DNA from: Microcaldota archaeon
GTDB lineage: Archaea; Micrarchaeota; Micrarchaeia; Micrarchaeales; CABMGC01
DNA: 7,229 nt
Direction: 5' to 3'
Assembly (NCBI GenBank): GCA_030043435.1
Contig: JASHXR010000123.1
Span: 1-7,229, forward strand
The notes under the pieces were generated by a model. That model did no database searches. It was not told the DNA's origin and worked only from the letters and a program-made list of their open reading frames with translations. The position numbers and the translations under genes are program-made. This document shows, one piece after another, positions 1 through 5,427 of this stretch. Position 1 is the first letter of the stretch. Every line of letters starts with the position of its first letter.

Positions 1-52
1 GCACCATTATATAAGATATGCGCCGACAGCCTCTGGCTGATAGGGACGCGGG
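1..52. other. Intergenic tail with a TATA-like palindrome and a small hairpin
   Basis: This short gap lies downstream of the minus-strand radical SAM gene. It holds an 8-bp perfect palindrome TTATATAA at 7-14 that could be a TATA box for a gene outside the window. It also holds a 5-bp hairpin, CAGCC at 27-31 and GGCTG at 35-39 with a TCT loop. The hairpin could help end transcription of the minus-strand gene, but no T-tract follows it. Nothing else is recognisable. Confidence 0.25.
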
Positions 53-1108
53 TCAATAAAGCGACTCTATGCCCCTGTAGCTTATCTCCCTTGCAGCTGG
101 TCCGACTACAGGTATCTTGTGCCTGCAGCCCTTGCACCTGTTCTCCCTGTCGAGTAGCCATCTGGTGAGGTAGAGGTTGCTCCTCTCTATCACGGCCACT
201 CCGCATCCGGGACAGTATGTATTCTCGTACCGGTTTCCCGGGACGTTGCCTATGTAGACGTAACGCAGCCCGTTCCTCCTCGCGACGTCGTAGTGCGCCT
301 TCAGCTCGGCGTACCGCGTCCGGGGATAATCCAGCATCTTGTAGTCCGGATGGAAGGCAGTGAACTGCAGCGGAGTGTCGGGGCCCATAGCCTCGGAGAC
401 CCACCTCGTGAGCGAGTCGCAGGCCTCGAGCGACTCCCCAGCTCTTGGTACTATAAGGTCCGTCAGCTCCACGTGTATCCTCGCAGCCTTGAGAGCGAGC
501 AGCGCCTCCTTTATAGGCTCGCTCGACTGCACGGTCTCGTACCTGTTCGAGAACTTCTGCTCTCCGCTGCCCTTGAAGTCCACCACTGTCGCGTCGACCA
601 GGCCTTTCATCTCGGCCACGGCCTCAGGCGTCATATACCCGTTGGTCACAAACGCGGTATAGAGCCCTTTCCTGTGCGCGAGCTTGGCTACGTCAAGCGC
701 ATACTCGATGAAGATCGTGGGCTCGTTGTAGGTGAAGGCGATGCCTTCCGTCCGTTCCCTTATCGCAGTCTCGACTATCTCCTCTGGGCCCATCTCCATC
801 CCGGTTATCTCCCTCTCCTTCGAGATGTTGTGGTTCTGGCAGAACTGGCAGCCCCAGTTGCATGACGACGTGCCGAGGCCGAGGACATAGCTTCCGGGCA
901 TGAAGTGGTTGAACGGCTTCTTCTCTATAGGGTCGACCTGGAGGGCGTTTACTGTGCCGTAGGTCGCGAGCTTCAGCATGCCGCCCTCGTTGCGCCTTAC
1001 GAAGCAGAAGCCATGAGAGCCCTGCGGTATCCTGCAGCGCCTTGCGCAGGCGATGCACTCTACCTTCCCTCCATCAAGCCTGTTGTAGAGTATGGCGTCG
1101 TGGATCAT
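53..1108 (-). CDS. amrS: AmmeMemoRadiSam system radical SAM enzyme (AmrS-like)
   Basis: This 351-residue protein resembles AmrS, the radical SAM member of the AMMECR1/Memo/radical SAM trio, related to pyruvate-formate-lyase-activating enzymes. The radical SAM cluster motif is Cys83-x3-Cys87-x2-Cys90 (CNWGCQFC), which would hold a [4Fe-4S] cluster that cleaves S-adenosylmethionine. Before it lie four cysteines (18, 21, 25, 35) typical of this family's N-terminal extension. The C-terminus carries a zinc-ribbon-like CPGC (299-302) and CKGC (325-328). Other family-like segments are TYNEPT (126-131), FVTNGY (153-158) and VDFKG (176-180). Length is normal for the family. The ATG at 1108 is the first start and sits one TATA-spacing from a clear promoter, so the message is probably leaderless. 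Neither the Memo nor the AMMECR1 partner is in the window, and the substrate of the system is not known to me. Family assignment is strong; the exact reaction is not. Confidence 0.9.
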   Translation of the reverse strand: MIHDAILYNRLDGGKVECIACARRCRIPQGSHGFCFVRRNEGGMLKLATYGTVNALQVDPIEKKPFNHFMPGSYVLGLGTSSCNWGCQFCQNHNISKEREITGMEMGPEEIVETAIRERTEGIAFTYNEPTIFIEYALDVAKLAHRKGLYTAFVTNGYMTPEAVAEMKGLVDATVVDFKGSGEQKFSNRYETVQSSEPIKEALLALKAARIHVELTDLIVPRAGESLEACDSLTRWVSEAMGPDTPLQFTAFHPDYKMLDYPRTRYAELKAHYDVARRNGLRYVYIGNVPGNRYENTYCPGCGVAVIERSNLYLTRWLLDRENRCKGCRHKIPVVGPAAREISYRGIESLY

Positions 1109-1129
1109 GCCATTATCCCGTCATCGGAG

Positions 1130-1137
1130 ATATTTAA
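1130..1137 (-). promoter_or_regulatory. TATA box of the amrS-like gene, leaderless transcript likely
   Basis: On the minus strand the sequence reads CCCTTAAATATC, a good archaeal TATA box. Its centre lies about 25 bases before the ATG at 1108, the normal distance from TATA box to transcription start in archaea. Transcription should therefore begin at or next to the start codon. No ribosome binding site is visible in between, which agrees with a leaderless message. Confidence 0.65.
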
Positions 1138-1184
1138 GGGTTGTGGCATCATGGCACTGGCGCATCGGAATCAGGCTCCTGGAG

Positions 1185-1937
1185 CTATGAGCCCGTGTCC
1201 CATACGTCTGCAGAGATCTTCTCCGGCTTGACGCCGAGGGAGACGAGCGCATCCTTCACGGCCTTGACGAACGCAGGCGGGCCGCAGATATAGCACGTCC
1301 TCTCGGCGACGTCGGCGGAGTGCCTGCCTATCAGATTGGCGTCCACGTGGCCGGTCTCTCCGGTCCAGCCGTCTCCCGGCTGCGGCCTCGTAACGGTTAT
1401 GGTAGTCTTCAGGCCCAGCCCCGTCGCATAGGCCTCGAGCTCCTGCTTCCTGATTATCTCAGTCGGATACTTTATGCTGTATATCAAGTCGATGTCGTTG
1501 CCGGAGTTCAGGACCTTGATGTGCCTGAGCATCGAGACGAACGGGGCGAGGCCGGTGCCTCCTGCGATGAAGAGCACCTTCGCGTTCTCCCTAGGGTCGA
1601 ACCTGAACTGCCCGTACGGCCCCTTCACGTAATAGAGGTCGCCCACCGCGGAATCGACGAAGTGAGAGGTGTGCTCTATAGCCGTGCCGACATGCGACCT
1701 CTTGACTATGTAGAGCTCTATGACAGGCGATGAGGGATCGGATGCTATGGAGAAGGAGCGCGAGACGTACCTCTTCTGAGAGCCGTCGAGGCCCGAGGTC
1801 ATTATGAACATCCCAGGGTCGAACCGCATAGTAGCTCCGTCTGAAGGCGCAAGCCTTATCGTAAGCACCTCTGGCGTCTCGTCTATCTTCTCCACGAGCC
1901 TATACTGCCTCTCTGTAACAGGGAGCTGATCTGCCAT
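1185..1937 (-). CDS. Ferredoxin-reductase-type FAD/NAD(P)-binding oxidoreductase
   Basis: This 250-residue protein of the ferredoxin-NADP reductase superfamily would move electrons between NAD(P)H and a one-electron carrier through FAD. The N-terminal barrel (about 1-115) carries the FAD motif RSFS (60-63, a variant of RxYS) and KGPYG (105-109). The pyridine-nucleotide half (about 118-250) starts with IAGGTGLAPF (124-133) and ends with the CGPP motif (218-221) followed by a helix. There is no cysteine cluster for a [2Fe-2S] centre fused at either end, so the iron-sulfur partner would be a separate protein. The family includes phenol hydroxylase reductases, sulfhydrogenase gamma and dihydroorotate dehydrogenase electron-transfer subunits, and the partner cannot be chosen from sequence. 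The gene ends 76 bases before the amrS-like gene on the same strand and is divergent from the Lrp-type regulator. It could feed electrons to the radical SAM enzyme, but that is inference only. Confidence 0.85.
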   Translation of the reverse strand: MADQLPVTERQYRLVEKIDETPEVLTIRLAPSDGATMRFDPGMFIMTSGLDGSQKRYVSRSFSIASDPSSPVIELYIVKRSHVGTAIEHTSHFVDSAVGDLYYVKGPYGQFRFDPRENAKVLFIAGGTGLAPFVSMLRHIKVLNSGNDIDLIYSIKYPTEIIRKQELEAYATGLGLKTTITVTRPQPGDGWTGETGHVDANLIGRHSADVAERTCYICGPPAFVKAVKDALVSLGVKPEKISADVWDTGS

Positions 1938-1985
1938 TTTATCAATCTAAGTGCGGCAGACATACGCATGGGCGTGCCCGCTGCG

Positions 1986-1994
1986 TATTAAATA
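1986..1994 (-). promoter_or_regulatory. TATA box candidate for the oxidoreductase gene
   Basis: Read on the minus strand this is AGGTATTTAATAC, a purine-rich BRE-like lead followed by a TATA box. Its centre near 1990 predicts transcription from about 1964, giving a leader of roughly 27 bases before the ATG at 1937. The element is nearly palindromic (GTATTAAATAC on the plus strand, 1985-1995), so it could also serve the divergent regulator gene. Confidence 0.5.
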
Positions 1995-2002
1995 CCTTGA
2001 CT

Positions 2003-2020
2003 GCCCATATTAATCTGGGC
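2003..2020. promoter_or_regulatory. 18-bp near-palindrome, candidate Lrp-type operator
   Basis: GCCCATATTAATCTGGGC pairs at 8 of 9 positions with its own reverse complement. Lrp/AsnC dimers bind short inverted repeats with an AT-rich centre, and members often repress their own gene. This site ends 18 bases before the regulator's preferred start and covers its TATA box, so a bound dimer would block the promoter. Binding by this particular protein is inferred, not shown. Confidence 0.45.
2007..2014 (+). promoter_or_regulatory. TATA box candidate for the Lrp-family gene
   Basis: ATATTAAT lies with its centre about 28 bases before the ATG at 2039. That places transcription at or just before the start codon, so this gene too may be nearly leaderless. 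The alternative TATA box at 1986-1994 would instead start transcription near 2016. Confidence 0.45.
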
Positions 2021-2038
2021 GATAGCATTAAAAAAGGT

Positions 2039-2521
2039 ATGGACGTGAAGCTTGACACGCTTGACATAAAGATACTGGAGCTGCTGCAGAACTCGGCGAT
2101 GCTCACCCCAAAGCTCTCGGAGATGGCGAAGGAGATAGGCACGACGAACGCCACAGTCTACAGGAGGATAGAGGGGCTCAAGAGGGAGGGCGTGATAATA
2201 GGGCATACCACGAGGATAGACTCGCGGCTCATCGGCAAGACCTTCCAGGCGCTCATCTACGTCAAGCTTCCGAAGGGGATAACGCCTGAGGAGAAGGCAA
2301 GGCTCTCCAACAGGCTTGCGGAGCTGAAGACCATAGAGGCTATCTACGAGCCGATAGGCAGGTGGAGCTATATAATCAAGACCTCGCACCGTGACATGGA
2401 GGAGCTCAACCGATTCGTCAGGGAGGACCTCTCGAAGGTGCCGTACGACGAGATGGTGATGGAGATAATACTCAACACGATAAAGGAGGGAAGGATCTCG
2501 CTGCCGAAGGTCGGCTCCTGA
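2039..2521 (+). CDS. Lrp/AsnC family transcriptional regulator
   Basis: This 160-residue protein has the standard two-domain Lrp plan. A helix-turn-helix lies near 5-60 (LDTLDIKILELLQ, then KLSEMAKEIGTTNATVYRRIEGLKREG as the helix-turn-helix proper). An effector-sensing, oligomerising RAM domain lies near 65-150. Lrp proteins control amino-acid and energy metabolism genes and commonly bind their own promoters. The ATG at 2039 is preferred because LDxLDxKIL is the usual beginning of the family. A TTG at 1997 would add 14 residues coded by the palindrome region and is less likely. The gene is divergent from the oxidoreductase and convergent with the winged-helix gene, so it is probably transcribed alone. 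The short GGT directly before the ATG is a poor ribosome binding site. The ligand cannot be predicted. Confidence 0.9.
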   Translation: MDVKLDTLDIKILELLQNSAMLTPKLSEMAKEIGTTNATVYRRIEGLKREGVIIGHTTRIDSRLIGKTFQALIYVKLPKGITPEEKARLSNRLAELKTIEAIYEPIGRWSYIIKTSHRDMEELNRFVREDLSKVPYDEMVMEIILNTIKEGRISLPKVGS

Positions 2522-2555
2522 TGGTCTGTGGCAGAGGGTCCTGAGGGCAGGTGCT

Positions 2556-2571
2556 GAAGTACCCCTACTTC
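2556..2571. terminator. Small hairpin between convergent genes
   Basis: GAAGTA (2556-2561) and TACTTC (2566-2571) form a perfect 6-bp stem around a CCCC loop. It lies where the Lrp-type gene and the minus-strand winged-helix gene converge, and it includes the TAG stop of the latter. It could slow polymerase from both sides. No strong T-tract follows on either strand, and archaeal termination depends mainly on T-tracts, so the role is weakly supported. Confidence 0.3.
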
Positions 2572-2894
2572 TGGCTCGTTATGCCCTCTACAGTCTTCTC
2601 GAACCGCTCCATCGCCTTGACTATCTCCTTGAGCTTCGGGTTTATGTTGTAGCCGAGGTCGTAGCCGCGCTCCGTCCTTATGTGCGTCGGCTGGAGTATA
2701 TTCAGGTTCATGGAGAGGTTCCTGAGCGTTATTATAAGGGTCTTCCTGGTGAGGCTCTTGCCGAGTATCGTATAGAGCTCCCTTGTCGTCCTCGGGGCCT
2801 TCACCATGAGCAGCTTGAGCACGGCATAGTTAGGCCTGCTGAACAGCTTCCGCAGAAGCCAGATCTCGTCCTGGTCCTTCTCCAATCTAGTCAT
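2565..2894 (-). CDS. Small winged-helix DNA-binding protein
   Basis: This 109-residue protein has a likely winged helix-turn-helix near residues 17-88. NYAVLKLLMVKAPRTTRELYTIL forms the first helices, KSLTRKTLIITLRNLSMNLN the recognition region, and THIRTERGYDLGYNIN a beta wing. A charged helix with possible coiled-coil character follows (KLKEIVKAMERFEKTVEG). No metal-binding or ligand domain is visible. The ATG at 2894 is chosen because AGGTG lies five bases before it and the fold begins soon after. The open frame continues upstream to 3083, but that stretch covers a hairpin and AT-rich promoter sequence and has no visible fold. The gene is divergent from the pilus-type operon and shares its regulatory gap, so it is a natural candidate for its regulator. 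The exact family is not recognised. Confidence 0.72.
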   Translation of the reverse strand: MTRLEKDQDEIWLLRKLFSRPNYAVLKLLMVKAPRTTRELYTILGKSLTRKTLIITLRNLSMNLNILQPTHIRTERGYDLGYNINPKLKEIVKAMERFEKTVEGITSQK

Positions 2895-2899
2895 ATACG

Positions 2900-2904
2900 C
2901 ACCT
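2900..2904 (-). promoter_or_regulatory. Ribosome binding site that sets the winged-helix gene start
   Basis: On the minus strand AGGTG stands five bases before the ATG at 2894 and matches the archaeal 16S rRNA 3' end. It is the main reason for choosing this start over the upstream ones at 2940 and 3083. Confidence 0.6.
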
Positions 2905-2921
2905 AATCCCAGCCGATTCCA

Positions 2922-2929
2922 GTATATAC
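2922..2929 (-). promoter_or_regulatory. Palindromic TATA-like element GTATATAC
   Basis: This perfect 8-bp palindrome reads GGTATATAC on the minus strand and could be a TATA box or operator for the winged-helix gene. As a TATA box it would start transcription near 2899, too close to the ribosome binding site for that site to be used, so an operator role or an upstream promoter is equally possible. Confidence 0.3.
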
Positions 2930-2943
2930 CGCCAGGCATGTGC

Positions 2944-2973
2944 CGCTTTATGCGGCTTCCGCAGCCTAAAGCG
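2944..2973. repeat. 12-bp-stem hairpin in the divergent regulatory gap
   Basis: CGCTTTATGCGG (2944-2955) pairs with CCGCA (2959-2963) and TAAAGCG (2967-2973). All 12 pairs are Watson-Crick, with a CTT loop and a 3-base GCC bulge. A competing 5-bp hairpin, GCCGC (2942-2946) with GCGGC (2952-2956), uses part of the same left arm, so the two cannot form together. It lies 50 bases upstream of the winged-helix start. It would be in that gene's leader RNA if transcription began near 2994, or it is a DNA inverted repeat for a protein dimer. Confidence 0.5.
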
Positions 2974-2974
2974 C

Positions 2975-3030
2975 GGTATATTTCTTTTATCTGATTAGCA
3001 TATCCGTAAGAAAGGTATATATATCTTTTT
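2975..3030. promoter_or_regulatory. AT-rich promoter region with repeated GGTATA and an imperfect palindrome
   Basis: GGTATA occurs at 2975 and 3014, and again at 3043, always in the plus direction. The copy at 3014 lies inside an 18-bp near-palindrome (3011-3028, AAAGGTATATATATCTTT, 8 of 9 pairs). On the minus strand AAATATAC (2976-2983) and the 3016-3024 core are possible TATA boxes for the winged-helix gene, with predicted starts near 2954 and 2994. The region probably holds operators and promoters for both divergent units. Confidence 0.4.
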
Positions 3031-3050
3031 GTCTTATATTTAGGTATAAG

Positions 3051-3058
3051 TTTATATA
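3051..3058 (+). promoter_or_regulatory. TATA box candidate for the pilus-type operon
   Basis: TTTATATA with centre near 3054 predicts transcription from about 3080. That leaves a leader of some 24 bases that includes the GGAGGA ribosome binding site, a sensible arrangement for the first gene of the operon. Confidence 0.5.
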
Positions 3059-3097
3059 TGTGAGTAAAGAAAATGGATGGCAAGTAAATTGTAGGAT

Positions 3098-3103
3098 GGA
3101 GGA
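3098..3103 (+). promoter_or_regulatory. Ribosome binding site GGAGGA of the ATPase gene
   Basis: GGAGGA abuts the GTG at 3104 and is six bases before a second in-frame GTG at 3110. The spacing favours the second GTG as the true start, which would shorten the protein by two residues. An in-frame TAG at 3092-3094 rules out any earlier start. Confidence 0.5.
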
Positions 3104-4669
3104 GTGGAAGTGGTCAGCGACTGGACTGGGATAGGGATGCGCCTGCGGAGTGCGGCAGCCAGGCGCATGCAGGGCCGGGGAGGGAGAGAAGGAGCCGTAC
3201 CTGCTGAGCCCCAGACGTGCAGGATGAGCTTCGCGGTGCTCGATGCGCGCGGCGGGGAGATAGTAGGCGAGGCTGGCGAGGGCATAAACGCCTCGGTGGT
3301 GAGGACTGGCGGAGCCTATACGTACTGCGTCGGATATCCCTCCATGATAACGAGATCTGAGACAGAGGTGCTCTGCACGGCGAAGTCGGCTGTCGTTGCT
3401 GCGCTCTCGGCGCGCGCCGTAGAGATAACCACAGGCATGCTCGGAGAGGCGCGCGTGATGGCGAGGGAGGAGCTGCTGAGGAGGGTAGATCCCGAGAGGG
3501 CCAACTACCTTTCCTACTTCGTCGCCCATGACACAGTCGGGTACGGGCCGTTCTCCATCCTTCTCGAGGACAAAGGGAACATAGAGGAGATAGAGGTGAA
3601 CTCGCCGGCGCTGCCCATAAGCGTGTACACCTCCAGGTATGGCAGGTGCGCCACGAACCTCCGCTTCGCCGACCAGTCGGCGTTCAGGCAGAACGTGAAC
3701 AGGCTCGCAGCTGCGAGCGAGAAGGAGCTCTCCGAGGACTCCCCTATCATAGACGTGCAGGTGGGAGACGCTAGGATACACGCGCAGATACGCCCGTATG
3801 CGCTGAGCGGCGCAGCGGCATCGATAAGGGTCGGAGGGGAGAAGAACGTGGGTATAGACTTCCTTGTCCGCGAGGCTGCAGTAGACACCGACACGCTGGC
3901 GTATCTCTGGCTCGCGATAGATGCGGGCCTCAACCTCGTGATAGCGGGGGCGCCGGCGAGCGGCAAGACGACGATGCTAGGCGCAGTCGCAGGCTTCATA
4001 CCGATGGGCGAGAAGGTCGTCACCGTCGAGGAGGACGTGCACGAGCTCAGATTCAGCGACTCGTTCGCGAACGTGATCTCGCTCTACGGCGAGAGGTACA
4101 ACGTAACGATAAGGGAGCAGGTGATAAACGCGCTGCGCCTCAGGCCTGACAGGATAGTCGTAGGCGAGATACGCGGGACAGAGGCTCGCGACGTCTTCTC
4201 AGGCTCCAACGTAGGCGTGCCGTTCATAACGACGATGCACAGCAATGACGACCCGCTTGGTGTGATAAAGCGCCTGATGTCCAGCCCGATGGAGATCGAG
4301 GCAAGGAGCATAAGCATGCTCGACCTCTCGCTGCACATGCTCCAGACAGGGCCGAGCAGGAGGCGCATAGAGAGCGTGTACGAGTACAGGTGGCTGAGCC
4401 GCGCAGAGGCGCTCGAGGGAACGGAGATAGGGGGAGGAGAGGCTGTCAGCGTCTCAAGGCTCGTAGGCTCTGGCGCCCTCGCAGGCAAGGCGCTGCATAC
4501 CTCCAAGGCGATCGAGCGCTTCTGCGCGAGGAGGGGTGTCTCGGCGAGAAGGGCGGCGAGGGAGCTTGAGGAGAGGTCAGGATACCTGCGCGACTCCATA
4601 GCCAGGAGGAGGCCTCTGCCTAGCCTGTGCGAACTCGCTGCAGAGTACCGCAGCAGAGGAGTGGGTTAA
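3104..4669 (+). CDS. Type II/IV secretion (VirB11/TadA/ArlI-like) assembly ATPase
   Basis: This 521-residue cytoplasmic hexameric ATPase would power pilus or archaellum-type fibre assembly. All the family boxes are visible: Walker A GAPASGKTT (282-290), Asp box VTVEEDVHELRF (306-317), Walker B RIVVGEIRG (350-358) and His box TTMHSNDD (376-383). The part before about residue 270 is the usual N-terminal domain (HDTVGYGPF, IEEIEVNSP). The first 35 or so residues are arginine-rich and look disordered. The C-terminal 90 residues are charged and less typical. Length is normal for archaeal members. It heads a plus-strand run in which nearly all genes overlap or touch, followed by platform and prepilin genes, so its partner is the membrane platform encoded next. 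GTG at 3104 or 3110 is the start. Whether the product is an adhesive pilus or another surface structure cannot be read from the ATPase alone. Confidence 0.93.
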   Translation: MEVVSDWTGIGMRLRSAAARRMQGRGGREGAVPAEPQTCRMSFAVLDARGGEIVGEAGEGINASVVRTGGAYTYCVGYPSMITRSETEVLCTAKSAVVAALSARAVEITTGMLGEARVMAREELLRRVDPERANYLSYFVAHDTVGYGPFSILLEDKGNIEEIEVNSPALPISVYTSRYGRCATNLRFADQSAFRQNVNRLAAASEKELSEDSPIIDVQVGDARIHAQIRPYALSGAAASIRVGGEKNVGIDFLVREAAVDTDTLAYLWLAIDAGLNLVIAGAPASGKTTMLGAVAGFIPMGEKVVTVEEDVHELRFSDSFANVISLYGERYNVTIREQVINALRLRPDRIVVGEIRGTEARDVFSGSNVGVPFITTMHSNDDPLGVIKRLMSSPMEIEARSISMLDLSLHMLQTGPSRRRIESVYEYRWLSRAEALEGTEIGGGEAVSVSRLVGSGALAGKALHTSKAIERFCARRGVSARRAARELEERSGYLRDSIARRRPLPSLCELAAEYRSRGVG

Positions 4670-5427
4670 TGCATTCGTGGAGCCGCAGAGGCGCTGGCCA
4701 GAGAGCAGGGTATGCGAAGGACAAGGAGAGGGGAGCTGCAAGGCGCGAGGTAGCGGCAGCTCTGGCCCTCTCGGCGGCTGCTGGACTTGTCCTCTCCTAT
4801 ATGAACGGTGGCGCTGTCACAGGCGCGCTCGAGTACGCCCTGCTGGCGCTGCCCGTCGCCTCTGCCTCGGTGCTGCTGCTCTCGGCTGCGGCAGCAGCGG
4901 AGAGGAGGAGGGCGCTAGAGAGGCGCCTCCTCGACTGCCTCTACTCCATAGTCTATCGCAAGGCCAGGGACGAGCCGCTGCAAGGGACAGTGGCGATGGT
5001 CGGAGCTACCGCAGGAGGCGACGCGGGCAGGATCTTCGGCGAGGCGTCAAGGAGGATGAGGATGGGGGAGCCGTTCGGCGATGCGCTGCGCGCCTCGGGA
5101 GGCAGCGCCTGGGCAGGGCTGCTCTGCGAGCTCTACTACTCCGACCATGGCGACGACTACAACTGCATAATGAGGATACTAGGAGCGCACGAGGCACTGG
5201 CCGAGGAGAGGGCGGCGAGCGCAGAGCTCTCGATGCAGAGGTACGCTACAGTCAACATGTTCGTCTCGACCATCCTCCCGTCATTCGTCATCTTCGCGTT
5301 CATCGGAGAGGCGATACTCACGCAGAGCCCGGCCAGCCTGGCCGCATTCTCCATTGTCATGGTGCTCGCACTGCCGCTGCTCTACCTGGTCGGCAATGCG
5401 GTATTGAGGAGGCGATCGCTTGACTGA
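4669..5427 (+). CDS. Membrane platform protein, first half (T2SSF/TadC/ArlJ-like)
   Basis: This 252-residue protein has four likely membrane helices in two pairs (about 28-45, 51-77, 195-218, 223-245). They flank a cytoplasmic helical domain (78-195) with the layout of a T2SSF domain, which docks the assembly ATPase. LLDCLYSIVYRKARDEPLQGT and ASRRMRMGEPFGDALRASGG are the parts most like that domain. Archaeal ArlJ/PilC platforms usually join two such units in one chain of about 500-600 residues. Here only one unit is present, and the next gene supplies another, so the pair looks like a split platform. The ATG at 4669 shares its A with the TAA stop of the ATPase gene (TAATG), so translation is probably coupled. 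The frame extends back to a GTG at 4627, but that part lies inside the ATPase gene. Domain assignment rests on layout more than strong motifs. Confidence 0.75.
   Translation: MHSWSRRGAGQRAGYAKDKERGAARREVAAALALSAAAGLVLSYMNGGAVTGALEYALLALPVASASVLLLSAAAAAERRRALERRLLDCLYSIVYRKARDEPLQGTVAMVGATAGGDAGRIFGEASRRMRMGEPFGDALRASGGSAWAGLLCELYYSDHGDDYNCIMRILGAHEALAEERAASAELSMQRYATVNMFVSTILPSFVIFAFIGEAILTQSPASLAAFSIVMVLALPLLYLVGNAVLRRRSLD
5406..5412 (+). promoter_or_regulatory. Ribosome binding site supporting a TTG start
   Basis: GAGGAGG stands seven bases before the TTG at 5420, inside the end of the preceding gene. It is the strongest such site in the operon and makes the unusual start codon credible. 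Confidence 0.6.

Noticed and set aside
293..865. A 190-residue plus-strand open frame
   Set aside because: It lies wholly antisense to the amrS-like gene, has no recognisable domain and is explained by the GC-rich codon pattern of the real gene.
1175..1185. Short palindrome GCTCCTGGAGC at the end of the oxidoreductase gene as a terminator
   Set aside because: With a one-base loop it cannot fold as a normal hairpin and no T-tract follows.
905..1231. A plus-strand open frame spanning the gap between the two minus-strand genes
   Set aside because: It overlaps both conserved genes in antisense, shows no family features, and the gap is better explained by the TATA box at 1130-1137.
1997..2038. 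TTG start giving the Lrp-family protein 14 more residues
   Set aside because: The added residues match nothing in the family and are coded by the palindrome and TATA region; the ATG at 2039 fits the family's usual beginning.
2895..3083. Upstream extension of the winged-helix gene to residue 172
   Set aside because: It would be coded by AT-rich promoter sequence and a hairpin, while AGGTG before the ATG at 2894 supports the shorter protein.
3073..3087. ATG with a four-codon frame before the ATPase gene
   Set aside because: It probably lies upstream of the predicted transcription start near 3080, has no ribosome binding site and is too short to judge.
2987..3781. A 264-residue minus-strand open frame
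   Set aside because: It is antisense to the start of the ATPase gene and runs through its promoter; there is no domain or plausible start signal.
4677..5423. Long open frame in another plus-strand frame over the first platform gene
   Set aside because: It is Arg/Gly-rich nonsense typical of an out-of-frame read in GC-rich DNA; the overlapping frame has the membrane helices.
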